This document shows, piece after piece, positions 33,800 through 44,633 of a stretch of 64,000 bases of DNA (the stretch's first letter is position 1; each line of letters opens with the position of its first letter). This stretch comes from Athripsodes cinereus (Eukaryota; Arthropoda; Insecta; Trichoptera; Leptoceridae). Both the position numbers and the translations under genes were made by a program. The notes beneath the pieces are model-generated. The model did no database searches. It was given only the letters and a program-made list of their open reading frames with translations, and had not been told where the DNA came from. The stretch lies in NCBI GenBank assembly GCA_947579605.1, contig OX388318.1, positions 124,001 to 188,000 of the forward strand, in the 5' to 3' direction.

Positions 33800-35005
33800 T
33801 TTATATTGCTTGTTTCAGAGTTCTATGTGCATTATGTTGCTCAGGAAGAGTAATAACTAGATCGCAATGTATTTCCGCCAGAGGCCTCTGTACCGACTGT
33901 TCCGGAAATATGTATACAATACGAATTCAAGCTTCATGTTTCTTTTTCGAAAAAAAATATGTTGTTGTTTGTATTATTATATTATTTTAGGTTCAATCAT
34001 TTTTTTATGGTCGCTTACAACTTGGCCTCCAAATTCCTCAACCGCTGGATCGCGTTATCCGTTGAGCGTGTAAGTCCTAAAGTTCTATTTGGAATGTGTG
34101 TGTGGGACACTCGTTTATTAAATTCTGATGGTTGATAGCTTGCATCATTTCACATGTGCACGCTGATGAATCAATCCATCCGCATTTGTATGAGTTAGTA
34201 CCAGTACAGTCTACATACATCACATCTTATATGATTTATTGTGCAATATTTTTTCCTGGAAAGTGTAAATCCAGGCAGTTATTTTGTTGGATCTGCTACA
34301 AGGTTTTGGCTTGTTACTGACGATAATGTCCAAATTTTCTCTCCATCTATCTTCAATACTGTAGACCGCTTTGGGTTGGTATTAATTTCCTCAAGGAAAT
34401 TACATATGATGATGATTCCTATTTGAAATCCATTATTGTATTAAAAGCCATTAAGGTGACCAGTTTTTTTAAGGAGCAAGCATAATATTCGGTCAGTTAC
34501 CTAATTATGAAGTAATTGAATAGAAAACCACAGCAAGATATTTATTTAAAGAGTGATTAGGTATGTTTCATAAACAATAAGGGATTTCATTTCACGTGAA
34601 TTCACTTTATCAAATCTGTTTATATTTTTCCTGTATTTTCCTATCATAAGACAATAGAATGATTTCTAATATCAGTACGCGTATAAAACAGAATATCCAC
34701 GTGATGTTACGATAACCTGTGGGGGGGGGGGGAGAGAAGGTTGTTATGTAGGTATGTGTTTATTATAGTGAGGAGGGTAGGGGCAGCAACAAGTGGGTGC
34801 GGAGTACAATTATTGTAATTGGATTTTTCGCTGTTCGGATTACCCACTGCGACCCCTGACCCGCCTCTGATAATTGACACCGAATAACAAAATGTGAAAA
34901 GGGGATACTTATACAAACATTAATGTAATGTGATATTTGTTTTGGCAACAACATAATTATTTTGCTCCGAATTTTTAATTTAATTACGCGGTTAAAAGTG
35001 ACGGT
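33800..35005. other. Non-coding DNA upstream of LINE-1
   Basis: 12-nt G-run at about 34721. 33860-34100 is of higher complexity but its frames are unrecognised. Part of the right end could belong to the LINE-1 5' UTR. Confidence 0.45.
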
Positions 35006-35009
35006 TCTC

Positions 35010-35702
35010 ATCCTGATTTTGCGTTGTTCTGTGTAGTTTTTTGTGCTCTATCGAGTGAACTGATTGGATTTTAATTTGGACTTGTACTATAGTGTGAAAA
35101 TTGTGAAAAACTATTATTCATACAAAGAAAACTGTTTTCCCATTGCCCGGGACATTTTCCTGAGGATTACTAAGAAAAAAATAGTTTGGTGTGTGCACGA
35201 GAAAAAACTCCTTAAAAAAGCTCGCGAGAGCATACGTGAGTGAATGGTGGAAATCTGTGAAAAACGAATTTTTCTGGGGAAACTTTTTTTGAAAATTTCG
35301 GAAAACCATGTGTGACACATGTTTTGGCATCGCCTTTTAGAGAGGATTCCAAATATGTAAATCTTATTTCTCTAGCACTATCCGAAAGAAAGTTATACTG
35401 TGTTTTAAATATTTTTGCTTGACTTTTTGACTTTATCCTGTAACGCTGCTCTTATTTTTGTGTTGATGTGCTGGAACTTATTTTGGTTAAATAGAGCTAA
35501 AAAAACTGTATCAAAAAGTTCGCGGTGGTGATGTGCTAGCTTGTTAGCCGGAGGAGTTAAAACGCACTATACACTTGTTTTGATAGAATTACCTACAACA
35601 TTCTTTGAAAACTGGGTTTCGTGCCTGACAATTTTTTACGTTCGTTGAAATCATTTTATTTTTCATCACTGGGTCGATAGAAATAATTTTTGAGGGAGTA
35701 AC
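35010..35702 (+). promoter_or_regulatory. LINE-1 5' UTR / presumed internal promoter
   Basis: No ORF on the sense strand has coding character here, and ORF1 starts immediately after. LINEs of this group carry an internal Pol II promoter in the 5' UTR, so that role is inferred from position only. No core promoter motif was verified. Confidence 0.4.
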
Positions 35703-36866
35703 ATGAAGCAGGCACAGAGGCAGAACATGATGAGATCGGGATCTAGGTCCAATCCACCATCAAGAGAGTGCTCTCCAATGATGAGAGACTCTGGCACATC
35801 GAGTGCACTTAGTGTCAATCAGCCCGAGTTGCTGGCTCAAGAGATTGAGACATTGGTGAATAGCCCGGGAAACTTAAATAAAGATACCAGAGGCGCTATT
35901 GTAGACAAATCTAGAGCAATGCTATCTATTGCTCTCTACTTTAGACAGAAATGGGAACAATCAAAAAATAAAATGGTTGATTCTGAGGTTTCTAAATCAC
36001 TTGCGGATATTGTGGAAAAGCTTAACTCAATAAAGGAACAGAATGTTACCATAATCTCTGCAGTAACTGCTGAGAAAAAACAAACATATGCTGGAGTGAC
36101 TGCTCTCAATAAACGTAGTGAAGACAAGATGCACTCACTTATTGTGTCATCTAAGACCAAAGATAAGTCAAGTGAGGAACTGGAGGGATTACTCAGAAGG
36201 AAAGTGAATGTTAGGAGCAAAGGAATAGGTGTGGCAAATTTACAAAAATTGGGGAAGGAAAAGATATTGATCAATTGTGCTTCAACTGAGGATAAAATTG
36301 CAATGAAGAGAGAAATTGATAGGGAACCGGATTTCAATATGGAGGAACCGAAGAGGAGAGATCCACTCGTAGTCTTGAAAGGAGTTATAAAAGGAGTCAC
36401 GGATGAGGATCTAAATGAATCACTCAAAAATCAGAACAGAGGTCTAAAGATTCAAGAAGAATTGAAGATAAAATTTAAAAAGCGAAACAGGAATAGCTTA
36501 TTGACCAATGTGGTTTGTCAGGTGTGTCCCGACACCTGGATTAAATTTGTTGAAGCGGGAAAAATTAATTTAGGATATCAGCGGGTCGTGGTGGAAGACT
36601 ACAGCCCACTGATCCAGTGTTATAAATGTCTTGAATTTGGACACACTCAAAAGTTCTGTGATAAGCCACAGAGGTGCTTATTTTGTGCTGAGGATCATGC
36701 GCTGACGGACTGCAATAAGTGTAAATCTAGAGAGACCCCAACATGTGCAAACTGTACTGGCAAAAGAGACGCTGTGGATCACCCTGCGACGAGTAAAGAC
36801 TGCCCGATTTGGCAAGTGATGGATAGACGGGCCAGAAGTTTCACGGACTATGGTAACTATTGCTAA
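35703..36866 (+). CDS. LINE-1 ORF1: gag-like RNA-binding protein with three zinc knuckles
   Basis: The 387-residue protein should bind element RNA and form the ribonucleoprotein used in retrotransposition. The N-terminus (about 1-60) is rich in S, R, N and P. Residues about 60-160 are K/E/S-rich and probably helical. Residues 170-300 are a basic region resembling the domain preceding the knuckles in Jockey-type ORF1. Three C-terminal Cys/His knuckles follow: C306-C309-H314-C319, C325-C328-H332-C337, and C348-C351 with H360 and C367. The start is the first ATG after the 5' UTR. The stop TAA (36864-36866) lies inside the start of ORF2. No frame breaks are seen, and the length is ordinary for the class. 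Confidence 0.85.
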   Translation: MKQAQRQNMMRSGSRSNPPSRECSPMMRDSGTSSALSVNQPELLAQEIETLVNSPGNLNKDTRGAIVDKSRAMLSIALYFRQKWEQSKNKMVDSEVSKSLADIVEKLNSIKEQNVTIISAVTAEKKQTYAGVTALNKRSEDKMHSLIVSSKTKDKSSEELEGLLRRKVNVRSKGIGVANLQKLGKEKILINCASTEDKIAMKREIDREPDFNMEEPKRRDPLVVLKGVIKGVTDEDLNESLKNQNRGLKIQEELKIKFKKRNRNSLLTNVVCQVCPDTWIKFVEAGKINLGYQRVVVEDYSPLIQCYKCLEFGHTQKFCDKPQRCLFCAEDHALTDCNKCKSRETPTCANCTGKRDAVDHPATSKDCPIWQVMDRRARSFTDYGNYC

Positions 36867-39699
36867 TCTTGATTTATTTGATGCACAGATGAGCCGCAAT
36901 AAGTTGAATATTTTGTATGCAAACTTACGTAGCATTAGAAATAAACAACATGAGGTTGAAATCATGATTGACAAATACCCTGATGTGGATATACTTGTAT
37001 TCAGCGAGACGTGGCTCTTCTCAAATGAATGTGATTACTACAGTATAAGAGGATTTAGTGCTATTTATAACTGTAGGGATTCTGAAACAAGAGGCGGCGG
37101 CACGGCGATATACATAAAAGATAACCTAAAGTTTAATTTGATATACGAATCTGAGAAATATAATATGTTAATTGTTGAGGTTATTATTAATGAACAACAT
37201 CAAAAAGTTTGTACTCTATACAGATCGCCTACAAATAATAGAGTCAACGAGTTTATTGAAGAGCTTGATGGAATATTGCAGACCTATGATAGGATGATTA
37301 TTATAGGAGATATTAATATTGATTTATTGGATGGTGATTCATTAACGACTTTTACATACAAATGTGTGATTGAATCTAATAATTATAAAATAATAAATAA
37401 TCTGAATCATGCAAATGCGACAAGAGTGACAACTGAATCGAGTACATTGATTGATCACATTCTGGATGATTCTATAGGCAATACATTTTCAGTGGAGTTG
37501 AGTGACTGGCCGGGCTTAGATCATAAATTGTTGAACATATATGTTACAAATATTCTCAAACCAAAGGAAAAACTGAAATTTGTCGAAAGAAAAATTGTCA
37601 ATCACGCCCTATTTCGGGAATTAGTTTCCAATCGTTTAAGAGAAAAAGTTTTTAATTTTGAAGAATTTACAAGTGTCATCCAAGAGTCTAAATTGGCGGC
37701 TACTACTGTGAAACGTTACAGAATGAGAATAAACAATAGTTGGATGACTTCTCATATAATGGACATGATAAATATAAGAAACAAACTATACTCTATGCAG
37801 AAGAAACCTAATACACCCGAAAGCATTAAAAATAAATACAAAATTTATAAAAATAAAGTGTCTAATGAAGTAAGAAGGGCGAAGAAAATGTTTATGGAAT
37901 CAGAAATAGAGAAAACTAATGGAGATAGTAAAAAATTTTGGAAAATTATAAACGACTCATTTGGAAAAAGGGAAAATAATAAATCAAAAGGAATTGAAGA
38001 ATTGGAGATATCTGGTCGAATAGTAAATGATAGCCAAGATGTTGCAAATATTATGAATGAATATTTCGCTTCTGTAGGTGAAAAATTGGCTTTGAAGTTT
38101 AAACAGAATCATAATAGTAATTCTGACCTGAACCTGAATAGAACGGGCTCCCCTCGTGATAGTATTTTCATTGCTCCAACTGAAAAATCAGAAATTTTGA
38201 ACACAATAAAAAACCTAAAAAACAGCGCAGCTAGTGGACATGATGAAGTAACGGCAATGGATGTAAAGATACTGCAGGAAGTTATAGCTGAACCTTTAGC
38301 AGGATTGATTAATGAATCTATTTCTAAGTGTGAATTTCCTAATTGCTTAAAGACAGCAAATATAATACCTATACATAAATCAGGAAGCAAAAAAGAGGCA
38401 GGCAACTATCGTCCAATTAGTTTGTTAAGTACACTCAGTAAGATTTTTGAAAAAGTCTTACACACACGATTTGTTGCCTTCATCAATAAAAATTGTGGAT
38501 TTGACCCTTGTCAGTATGGTTTCCAGAAGGGAAGCAATACTTCCACTGCACTGATAGATGCCATGAACTACATTAATAGAGAACTTGACAAGGGAAATTA
38601 TATTGTGCCTGTATTTGTCGACTTGTCCAAGGCATTTGACACGGTGAACCATGTAAAACTCTTGTGCTCACTGAACAAAATGGGATTTAGAGGCAATGCA
38701 TTAAAACTTATCGAAAGTTATTTAAAGAAAAGATATATTATTACAAGAAATCTTGAGAACTCTAGTGATCGGTTGCCTGTCGAGGTCGGGGTGCCGCAGG
38801 GATCAATACTTGGTCCATTGTTGTATTTGTTATACATTGATGATCTTCGTTTTGCTAACCTACAGGGGAAATATTTTGTTTACGCTGATGACACACTTTT
38901 GATTTATAGGGGTAATGAAGCGAAAATGTTAGAAAACCTGATTAATTATGATTTGAATAGATATGTTTCATGGTTGAATAGAAACTCACTGACAATTAAT
39001 GCTGAAAAAACAAACTTCATGATACTAAAACAAAAGAATAAATCTACTATTAATCTTAAACTGGTAATAAACCAAATTGAAATAAAACAAAGCAATTGTG
39101 TTAAGTACTTGGGACTTGAAATTGATGAAAAGCTATCATGGTTGAATCATATACGAACTCTTTTAAAAAAACTTGCTCCAATAATAGGTTTAATGAGAAG
39201 ATCTGACATGTTTGATACAAAGACAAAAAAACTAATCTACAATGCTTTTGTGGTTCCTCGGATTGTATATGGCATGGCTCTGTGGTCACAGTGCAGTTCG
39301 CAACTTCGCGGAATTGTCAAAAGATTGATGAATAAAGCAATAAAGGTTATATTTAATTTGGGGCTATTCACAAGAACCGCTGAACTATATAAGTTGACGA
39401 ACATGCTTAATTTGGATGACCTAATTTTCATGGAAAAGGCAAAGATGATGTACAGAGTGAAACATGGAATGATTAAATCGAATATGAATTTGCACTATAA
39501 CAATAATACTCACAGTAGATTTACTAGAACGAGAGAGCACATAAGATGTGACACACCGCGTACTAATCGAGAAAGGTATGGATTTCTCTACTCTGCTTCA
39601 AGATTATACAATTCGTTGCCTAACCACATTAAGGAAGCTAATAGCCTTGGACTTTTCAACAAGAAACTGAGGAAGCAACTGATTGAAGAGAGGGAGTAA
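36850..39699 (+). CDS. LINE-1 ORF2: apurinic-like endonuclease plus reverse transcriptase
   Basis: The 949-residue protein would nick target DNA and prime reverse transcription there. Endonuclease landmarks in order are N25 (YANLRS), E53 (SETWL), D154/N156 (GDINID), D202 (LIDHILDD) and D224-H225 (GLDHKL). The RT domain has a YRPISLLS block, the catalytic D591 in FVDLSKAFDTV, GVPQGSILGPLLY, and YADD at 678-681. A basic C-terminal region follows, without RNase H. The frame is uninterrupted. It starts 17 nt before the ORF1 stop in a different frame, so translation probably uses reinitiation or stop-start coupling. A second in-frame Met at residue 14, just before the endonuclease core, is an alternative start. 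The SKAFDTV and YADD context suggests the CR1/Jockey group, but the clade needs a tree. Confidence 0.9.
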   Translation: MVTIANLDLFDAQMSRNKLNILYANLRSIRNKQHEVEIMIDKYPDVDILVFSETWLFSNECDYYSIRGFSAIYNCRDSETRGGGTAIYIKDNLKFNLIYESEKYNMLIVEVIINEQHQKVCTLYRSPTNNRVNEFIEELDGILQTYDRMIIIGDINIDLLDGDSLTTFTYKCVIESNNYKIINNLNHANATRVTTESSTLIDHILDDSIGNTFSVELSDWPGLDHKLLNIYVTNILKPKEKLKFVERKIVNHALFRELVSNRLREKVFNFEEFTSVIQESKLAATTVKRYRMRINNSWMTSHIMDMINIRNKLYSMQKKPNTPESIKNKYKIYKNKVSNEVRRAKKMFMESEIEKTNGDSKKFWKIINDSFGKRENNKSKGIEELEISGRIVNDSQDVANIMNEYFASVGEKLALKFKQNHNSNSDLNLNRTGSPRDSIFIAPTEKSEILNTIKNLKNSAASGHDEVTAMDVKILQEVIAEPLAGLINESISKCEFPNCLKTANIIPIHKSGSKKEAGNYRPISLLSTLSKIFEKVLHTRFVAFINKNCGFDPCQYGFQKGSNTSTALIDAMNYINRELDKGNYIVPVFVDLSKAFDTVNHVKLLCSLNKMGFRGNALKLIESYLKKRYIITRNLENSSDRLPVEVGVPQGSILGPLLYLLYIDDLRFANLQGKYFVYADDTLLIYRGNEAKMLENLINYDLNRYVSWLNRNSLTINAEKTNFMILKQKNKSTINLKLVINQIEIKQSNCVKYLGLEIDEKLSWLNHIRTLLKKLAPIIGLMRRSDMFDTKTKKLIYNAFVVPRIVYGMALWSQCSSQLRGIVKRLMNKAIKVIFNLGLFTRTAELYKLTNMLNLDDLIFMEKAKMMYRVKHGMIKSNMNLHYNNNTHSRFTRTREHIRCDTPRTNRERYGFLYSASRLYNSLPNHIKEANSLGLFNKKLRKQLIEERE

Positions 39700-39890
39700 T
39701 TGTGATTGTGTTTGTGATTATGATATGATTTGGAATTAATATTTGTTTGTCTTATGTCCCCTTATACCAGCAATACTATTGCTGTTTGGGGATTACAATT
39801 TTTTATTGTTATATTTAATATTATGTGTACAATAACTCACCATGTTTATATTTACTTTTAATAAATTCTTTAATCTTTAATCTTCTTTAA
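39700..39890 (+). other. LINE-1 3' UTR
   Basis: A short T-rich 3' UTR follows the ORF2 stop and ends at tandem TTTAATC/TTTAATCTT-like units, as in LINEs that end in short repeats rather than poly(A). The exact terminus is uncertain by tens of bases. Confidence 0.5.
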
Positions 39891-39963
39891 CATATGTTTT
39901 TTTTTTATTTTTTTATTTTTTATTTTCATCGTATGTTTGTTTATTTCTTAAGTTAATACTTTT

Positions 39964-40112
39964 GGGTTAGTTGGAAGAGATCGCGTCTTTGCGATAAACT
40001 CGCCCTCTGTATATTGATTGTATTTAATTTGAATGTATACCTTTTATGTAATTGTTTTTTATCAATGTACAGTAAAGAATGAATAAATAAATAAATAAAT
40101 AAATAAATAATA
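39964..40112 (+). mobile_element. RTE-type 3' tail, copy 3
   Basis: GGGTTAGTTGGAAGAGATCG through AATGTACAGTAAAGAATG and AAAT repeats. It lies just downstream of LINE-1 but is a separate insertion. Confidence 0.6.
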
Positions 40113-40114
40113 TA

Positions 40115-40645
40115 TATAAATTTGTATATTAGGTATATAAGTAATATGACATTATAAATAATATTTCTATGTTTACACAAAAGTCTGCCCTTCTACCCTT
40201 GTAATTACATTATACATCCTCATCTTTTTAGTACATACACGTTTCATTTCATTTCCCTGTTCCTGGTTTCAAGAGCCAAAAACATATTCCAACTCCTTAC
40301 GCTATTCCTTAAAACCCATTTGATAAAACTTTCAATGTTTATTTTTTTTTTAGTTTGATATCTCATTTTTGCAGATTTTGGCTAGGAACACACAGGCTAG
40401 GTGAAAGCCAATAAAAATACAAAAGAAAAAGAGAATGAAAGAGAGCATATACGCCCAAGTATAAATTAGCTCCTACTTACAGTTTAAGGATGAGCTTCAA
40501 TTTTATACTTTGTGTGTGTCATTGATAACGTGATGATGTTAAATATGAAAAATCGAAACCGCTCACATAAATGTATCTTGAAAAATATCCGTAACAAAGA
40601 ACTTCGAAGCCACTATACTGTTTATAAATTATAGAACACTATTTT
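40115..40645. other. Non-coding DNA
   Basis: No recognised feature between the RTE tail and the foldback. Confidence 0.5.
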
Positions 40646-40650
40646 GGAAC

Positions 40651-40820
40651 CGAAATAAATAAAACAAGTGTTATTCTACTATTGATTTATTCGTCGAGAG
40701 AGACATATTATGTCTCATTAGGACATTGTCAATCGATTGACAATGTCCTAATAAGACGAAAGACGTCTCTCTCGTTGAATAAATCAATAGTAGAATAAAA
40801 CACTTGTTTTATTTATTTCG
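40651..40820. mobile_element. 170-bp foldback element
   Basis: The ends CGAAATAAATAAAACAAGTG (40651-40670) and its inverse (40801-40820) bracket nearly complete inverted arms meeting at 40734/40735, with small indels near TAATAAGACGAAAGACGT. That right-arm segment recurs, altered, at 28077-28115. It may be a head-to-head pair of retroelement ends. Confidence 0.75.
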
Positions 40821-40886
40821 ATATGGAATTCTACTACTTAAACACCGACACAGTGAACTATTTTGGAATTTAAATTAGACACTAAT

Positions 40887-40941
40887 TAAACTAATTATTT
40901 ATTTGTACACACTTATTGTGTACAAATAAATAATTAGTTTA
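40887..40941. repeat. 25-bp perfect inverted repeat
   Basis: Arms at 40887-40911 and 40917-40941 with loop CTTAT. It lies 66 bp after the 170-bp foldback. Confidence 0.85.
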
Positions 40942-41087
40942 AAATCTGTTCTTTTTAGGCTAGTTCATACAAAAGGGTGAACAAAAATGTGTTCATTATG
41001 ATTTTCCTATTATGAGTAGGTAGTTACGAGATACAGCCATTGTATTAAAATAGATTTCTTAAGGGTAGGTAGGATATCATGATAATA

Positions 41088-41285
41088 TTATTAAAGTATA
41101 TTTTACCCTCACGCCGTAGGTATCCCATGTGGGGTAGAGAGAGAGATAGAACGCTATACAGCGCTATTCCTACATACTTCTTTTGCTTTTTTCACATTCA
41201 TAAAATTTCACATACAGGCACTCCGACTCCTCTTACTCAACACGCGGACATTTTTGAGAATTTGGTCCACACGTGATCGCAAAGC
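41088..41285 (+). repeat. Dispersed family B copy
   Basis: CCCTCACGCCGTAGGTATCC, CATGTGGGGTAGAG, CACATTCATAAAATTTCACA, GAATTTGGTCCACACGTGAT. Confidence 0.6.
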
Positions 41286-41289
41286 CTCA

Positions 41290-41660
41290 TAGTTTAGGAC
41301 ATTTCCCTTGATATTTTTTTTTACTGGAGTATTTATATAGTATGCTTACCCATGGAATATTATAATACGTATAATGTGTTGATATTATAAGCACCTGCGT
41401 TAATAAGCTTAATAAGTACCTACGTATTAATCTCTGTTGTGTATGCCAGCTACGGTGTGCCATGTGGCCGATACGTGACATCACATAATACTAAATATCT
41501 ATTGAATTTCATGAAACAACCAAAAATAATATTTACACTAATAATTGAAAACATAAGATTCATTTTGCGAGGTTATTAGTTATACCTATTGAGATTATTA
41601 AGGAAACTTCAGACCCAGTACAAGCTTTTTCTAATAAATTTTATGAACACCTAATTTTAA
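41290..41660. other. AT-rich non-coding DNA
   Basis: Nothing recognised. Confidence 0.5.
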
Positions 41661-41664
41661 CAAA

Positions 41665-41772
41665 CTCCCACTCTCTTCTGTAGGTTTCCGAGTATCCTGC
41701 AAAAATTTGATGTTTTACATCATGAATAAGACATTTAATAAAATATAGGTTTACTACACATTCTAATCGTTG
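41665..41772 (+). repeat. Dispersed family A, partial copy
   Basis: ACTCCCACTCTCTTCTGTAG and TTTCCGAGTATCCTGCAAAA; the second half is missing. Confidence 0.5.
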
Positions 41773-41774
41773 TT

Positions 41775-43015
41775 TTTTTTTTAAATAAAGTTAACAAATT
41801 TTATGTTTCCATGTAGAAAGTTTGCTAGCTAAGTAATTTTATATTTCAAAAATATTAATATTATGTAAATGAGATCTCTATCAGGAGTAGCACTTCAGGG
41901 TGCAAGGTGCAATGAGAAGAGATTTTAAAGAGCAAGAAAGTTTAAGAAAGAAGTAATCTCTTTTAAACATAGTTTTCCATTTCCTTCTTAAATATTTATA
42001 TTGAGAAAGATAAAAGTCTTTTCTTTATAATTTATCTCTCATGTATGACATATTATTATTATATTTTCCTTACAAATGTCAATAATATTTACACTAAAAA
42101 GGTTTCCTTTATCCCTTTTCTAAAGTTATTTATTTCTGGCAATCGAAACGACAAACGAACACACGCACCAAATATCAATTTGAATTATTATTGATACCCC
42201 ATGTTAGGGTCAGTGATATACGGGTATTATTTATAGTACCCACGTTTATAGGGTGCTATGTAATATAGGTAGGTACTTATCAATATTCAAATTAGGAGGA
42301 TAGTGTCAGGGTATGATGGGTATTCGTTAGTTACTTCTAATGTTTGATAGACAGAAAAGATATGTGTGTATTATGTTATTATATTATAATTATAGAAACA
42401 TTATGATATGACGAAAGTTTCCCAAATAAATCAACTGCATATTTATATAAATTTATTACCATTGACTGTTGAAGTGTCAGCGCTTCCTTGACGTGTGTCA
42501 GAAGCCAACATGGCTAATCTAGCACAACTCAATACAATTTTATTTATCAACAATCAAATGGTTGTAGGTAATTCTTACAAGTGAGATCAAATGTAAAGGA
42601 TTCATGTGTCAGAATATAATTCCCATTTTACCACAAGAATCATGCACAATTGATAAAATGATGATGAAAATTAATCGTGGGGAAGTAGATAATAAATTAT
42701 GGTACAGAGAAGGTGTTATGTTTATTCAATGTGGGCAATTGGTCTACCGCCTTTCTCGCGCATAGGAGATATATTGTTTAAATTATCTTTGAAAAGGTGT
42801 TTTCACAGTGCATATTATATTTATAAATGAATAAATCGATTTTTATATACGTATATATTTATTGAGTTACGTTAAAATCATAGTTAAAAGGTAGTATATG
42901 GAGTACTCTTGACAAGTCTAATATTGATTCGATCAAGACTTTACTATGCATTGCTCAAGGAAATTCACACTGATCTACCACATATACAGAGTCAATACCT
43001 TAGCAAACAGGTTGA
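41775..43015. other. AT-rich non-coding DNA
   Basis: GATATACGGGTATTATTTAT and GGTAGGTAC simple motifs; no gene. Confidence 0.5.
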
Positions 43016-43017
43016 AA

Positions 43018-43080
43018 TAGTTTTTGACACACTCCACCCACAAGTGAGAGTTCGTGGGTTCGATTCCCAGTGGGGACAGA
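43018..43080 (+). ncRNA. tRNA-like SINE head (B-box half)
   Basis: CACCCACAAGTGAGAG followed by GTGGGTTCGATTCCCAG, a canonical B box, then GGGGACAGAATG. The A-box half is not recognisable. Confidence 0.42.
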
Positions 43081-43274
43081 ATGATGCTGTTCACTTTTTT
43101 GAGTTAAATTAATGTAATAAATCGTCTAAAATTATAATAGATAACTTATACAGTTTCCTAGAGGTGCATTGGCTCGTAAACATTCTCCTCACTAAACTAT
43201 TAACAATTCTCCAGAAAATTTAGAATGGTTTATAGGTACTTAATAGGTATGTAAAGTAAGTAAATAACATGTTA

Positions 43275-43276
<2 letters not shown>

Positions 43277-43324
<48 letters not shown>

Positions 43325-43350
43325 GTGTGTGTGTGTGTGTGTGTGTGTGA
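43277..43350 (+). repeat. (GT)n microsatellite
   Basis: About 37 GT units with two GA interruptions. Confidence 0.95.
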
Positions 43351-43435
43351 GTATATTAATCTAATATAGAAATTGTACAATAATAAAAATAAGCTGTTAT
43401 TTCATTCTTCTGAAGGCAGCTCGCATATAATAACC

Positions 43436-43495
43436 ACAGCACAGCACAGCACAGCACAGTATAGTATAGTACAATATAGCATAGCACATCCTATC
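43436..43495 (+). repeat. ACAGC/ATAGT pentanucleotide repeat
   Basis: ACAGC units grade into AGTAT and AGCAC-type units. A similar degenerate run lies at 51184-51225. Confidence 0.8.
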
Positions 43496-43879
43496 CCATC
43501 ATATTATTACATATTATGAATTGGACGCCTGGGAATATGGACAGCTATTTTATTATAATATGGAAATATTGCTGTAGAAATGTTTCGCTATAAAAACAAA
43601 CCAATATATATGAGAATACATTATTATTAAGATCTCCATCTGTCTATGTATGAATGTATCTTACTATTGCCTCTTTATTGAAATTTTTCCATATTTTGTT
43701 CGTTTGCATTCTTGGTAAATGTATTTAAATTTTACTCGTAGGAATATAGTAGTTCTGTTTAAACATAGATTTTTTTTGTGGATTATGGTTTTTAATAGGT
43801 AGGTACTACCAGAGTTCAATCTCCAACAGCAAGTGTAGAAATATCTACTACATGTGTGGTTATAAATAATACCTACTTA

Positions 43880-44040
43880 TGCAGTATTGTGCATGTGGCC
43901 AGACCGAAACAATAAACCATGTTGTGGAGGACTGCTCTTTTAGTAAATTTGATAGAGATATAGAAAAGATGCACCAGGTGATGCTGAGGTATAGGTATAA
44001 CGAAGGCGGTTTTGGCTTGAGGACAATTTTGTTTTGAATG
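43880..44040 (+). pseudogene. LINE ORF2 C-terminal scrap with CxC...H...C motif
   Basis: It reads CACGQTETINHVVEDCSFSK followed by FDRDIEKMH, the same zinc-finger-like C-terminal motif class as at 53.9 kb but divergent. A 3' UTR-like stretch (ACTTCTGAGATATCCGGGTG) follows and recurs in altered form near 20070 and 61515. Confidence 0.6.
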
Positions 44041-44289
44041 TGCGGATAAGTAGAAGTTAACGACTTCTGAGATATCCGGGTGTGAGGTGGGTCTCTATTC
44101 AATGAGGTATTTAATTGGCTATATTATTAACAAGGATACGGAGCTGAAGCTTAACGTAATATAACATCATGCACATGGTTCACTTGTTGAAAATTCGGAT
44201 ATTATTTTTGCCATAACAGGAAATGTGGATATTGGATAACATATTACATATTATTATTAAAATACACTCACTATACGAGTAGGTAATAT

Positions 44290-44380
44290 GGCCAATTCTG
44301 AATCATAAAATAGTTAAGTTGCACTAACTAAGTGTAAGGAGATAGTTGAGTCATAATATTTAGTTCAAATTCGTATTCAC
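44290..44380 (+). repeat. Left terminal inverted repeat of the interrupted element
   Basis: It begins GGCCAATTCTGAATC and includes CAAATTCGTATTCA near its inner part. The partner is at 49986-50070. Confidence 0.6.
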
Positions 44381-44587
44381 AGTTTTCCGTATAAAACTAA
44401 TTTAGTTAGCTAGTTCATTTTGACACCTTAGTACAACAATAAATTTCGAGAATCTATGGATTTCGTATTCAGAACGAAATTTTAGTTGACATCTGACAAC
44501 TACAATTAGTTGTATTTGGCAGAATTTTATTCTCGACTTTTAATGTGCGAATATTATTAGTTGCTGTCATTTTGCCGCAGAATATTG

Positions 44588-44594
44588 CTATATT

Positions 44595-44633
<39 letters not shown>

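Larger units (their letters stand above)
35010..39890 (+). mobile_element. Full-length-looking non-LTR retrotransposon LINE-1 (Jockey/CR1 group)
   Basis: The segment has the layout of a two-ORF LINE: about 0.7 kb of 5' UTR without long ORFs, a zinc-knuckle ORF1, an EN-RT ORF2, and a short 3' UTR ending near repeated TTTAATC-type units around 39870-39890. There is no RNase H domain after the RT and no LTRs, which fits the Jockey/CR1 group. The 5' boundary is not defined by a target-site duplication I could recognise and could lie anywhere from about 34950 to 35050. Both ORFs are open, so the copy looks young. A separate RTE-type tail begins at 39964, just after it. Confidence 0.82.

Noticed and set aside
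35936..36427. 163-residue minus-strand ORF
   Set aside because: Shadow of LINE-1 ORF1 on the opposite strand; Ser/Leu-rich composition as expected of an antisense frame.
38109..38405. 98-residue minus-strand ORF
   Set aside because: Antisense shadow of the LINE-1 RT region.
39964..40112. LINE-1 3' UTR extension
   Set aside because: The same sequence occurs at 11.1, 26.0, 54.4 and 56.1 kb without LINE-1, so it is a separate RTE-type tail.
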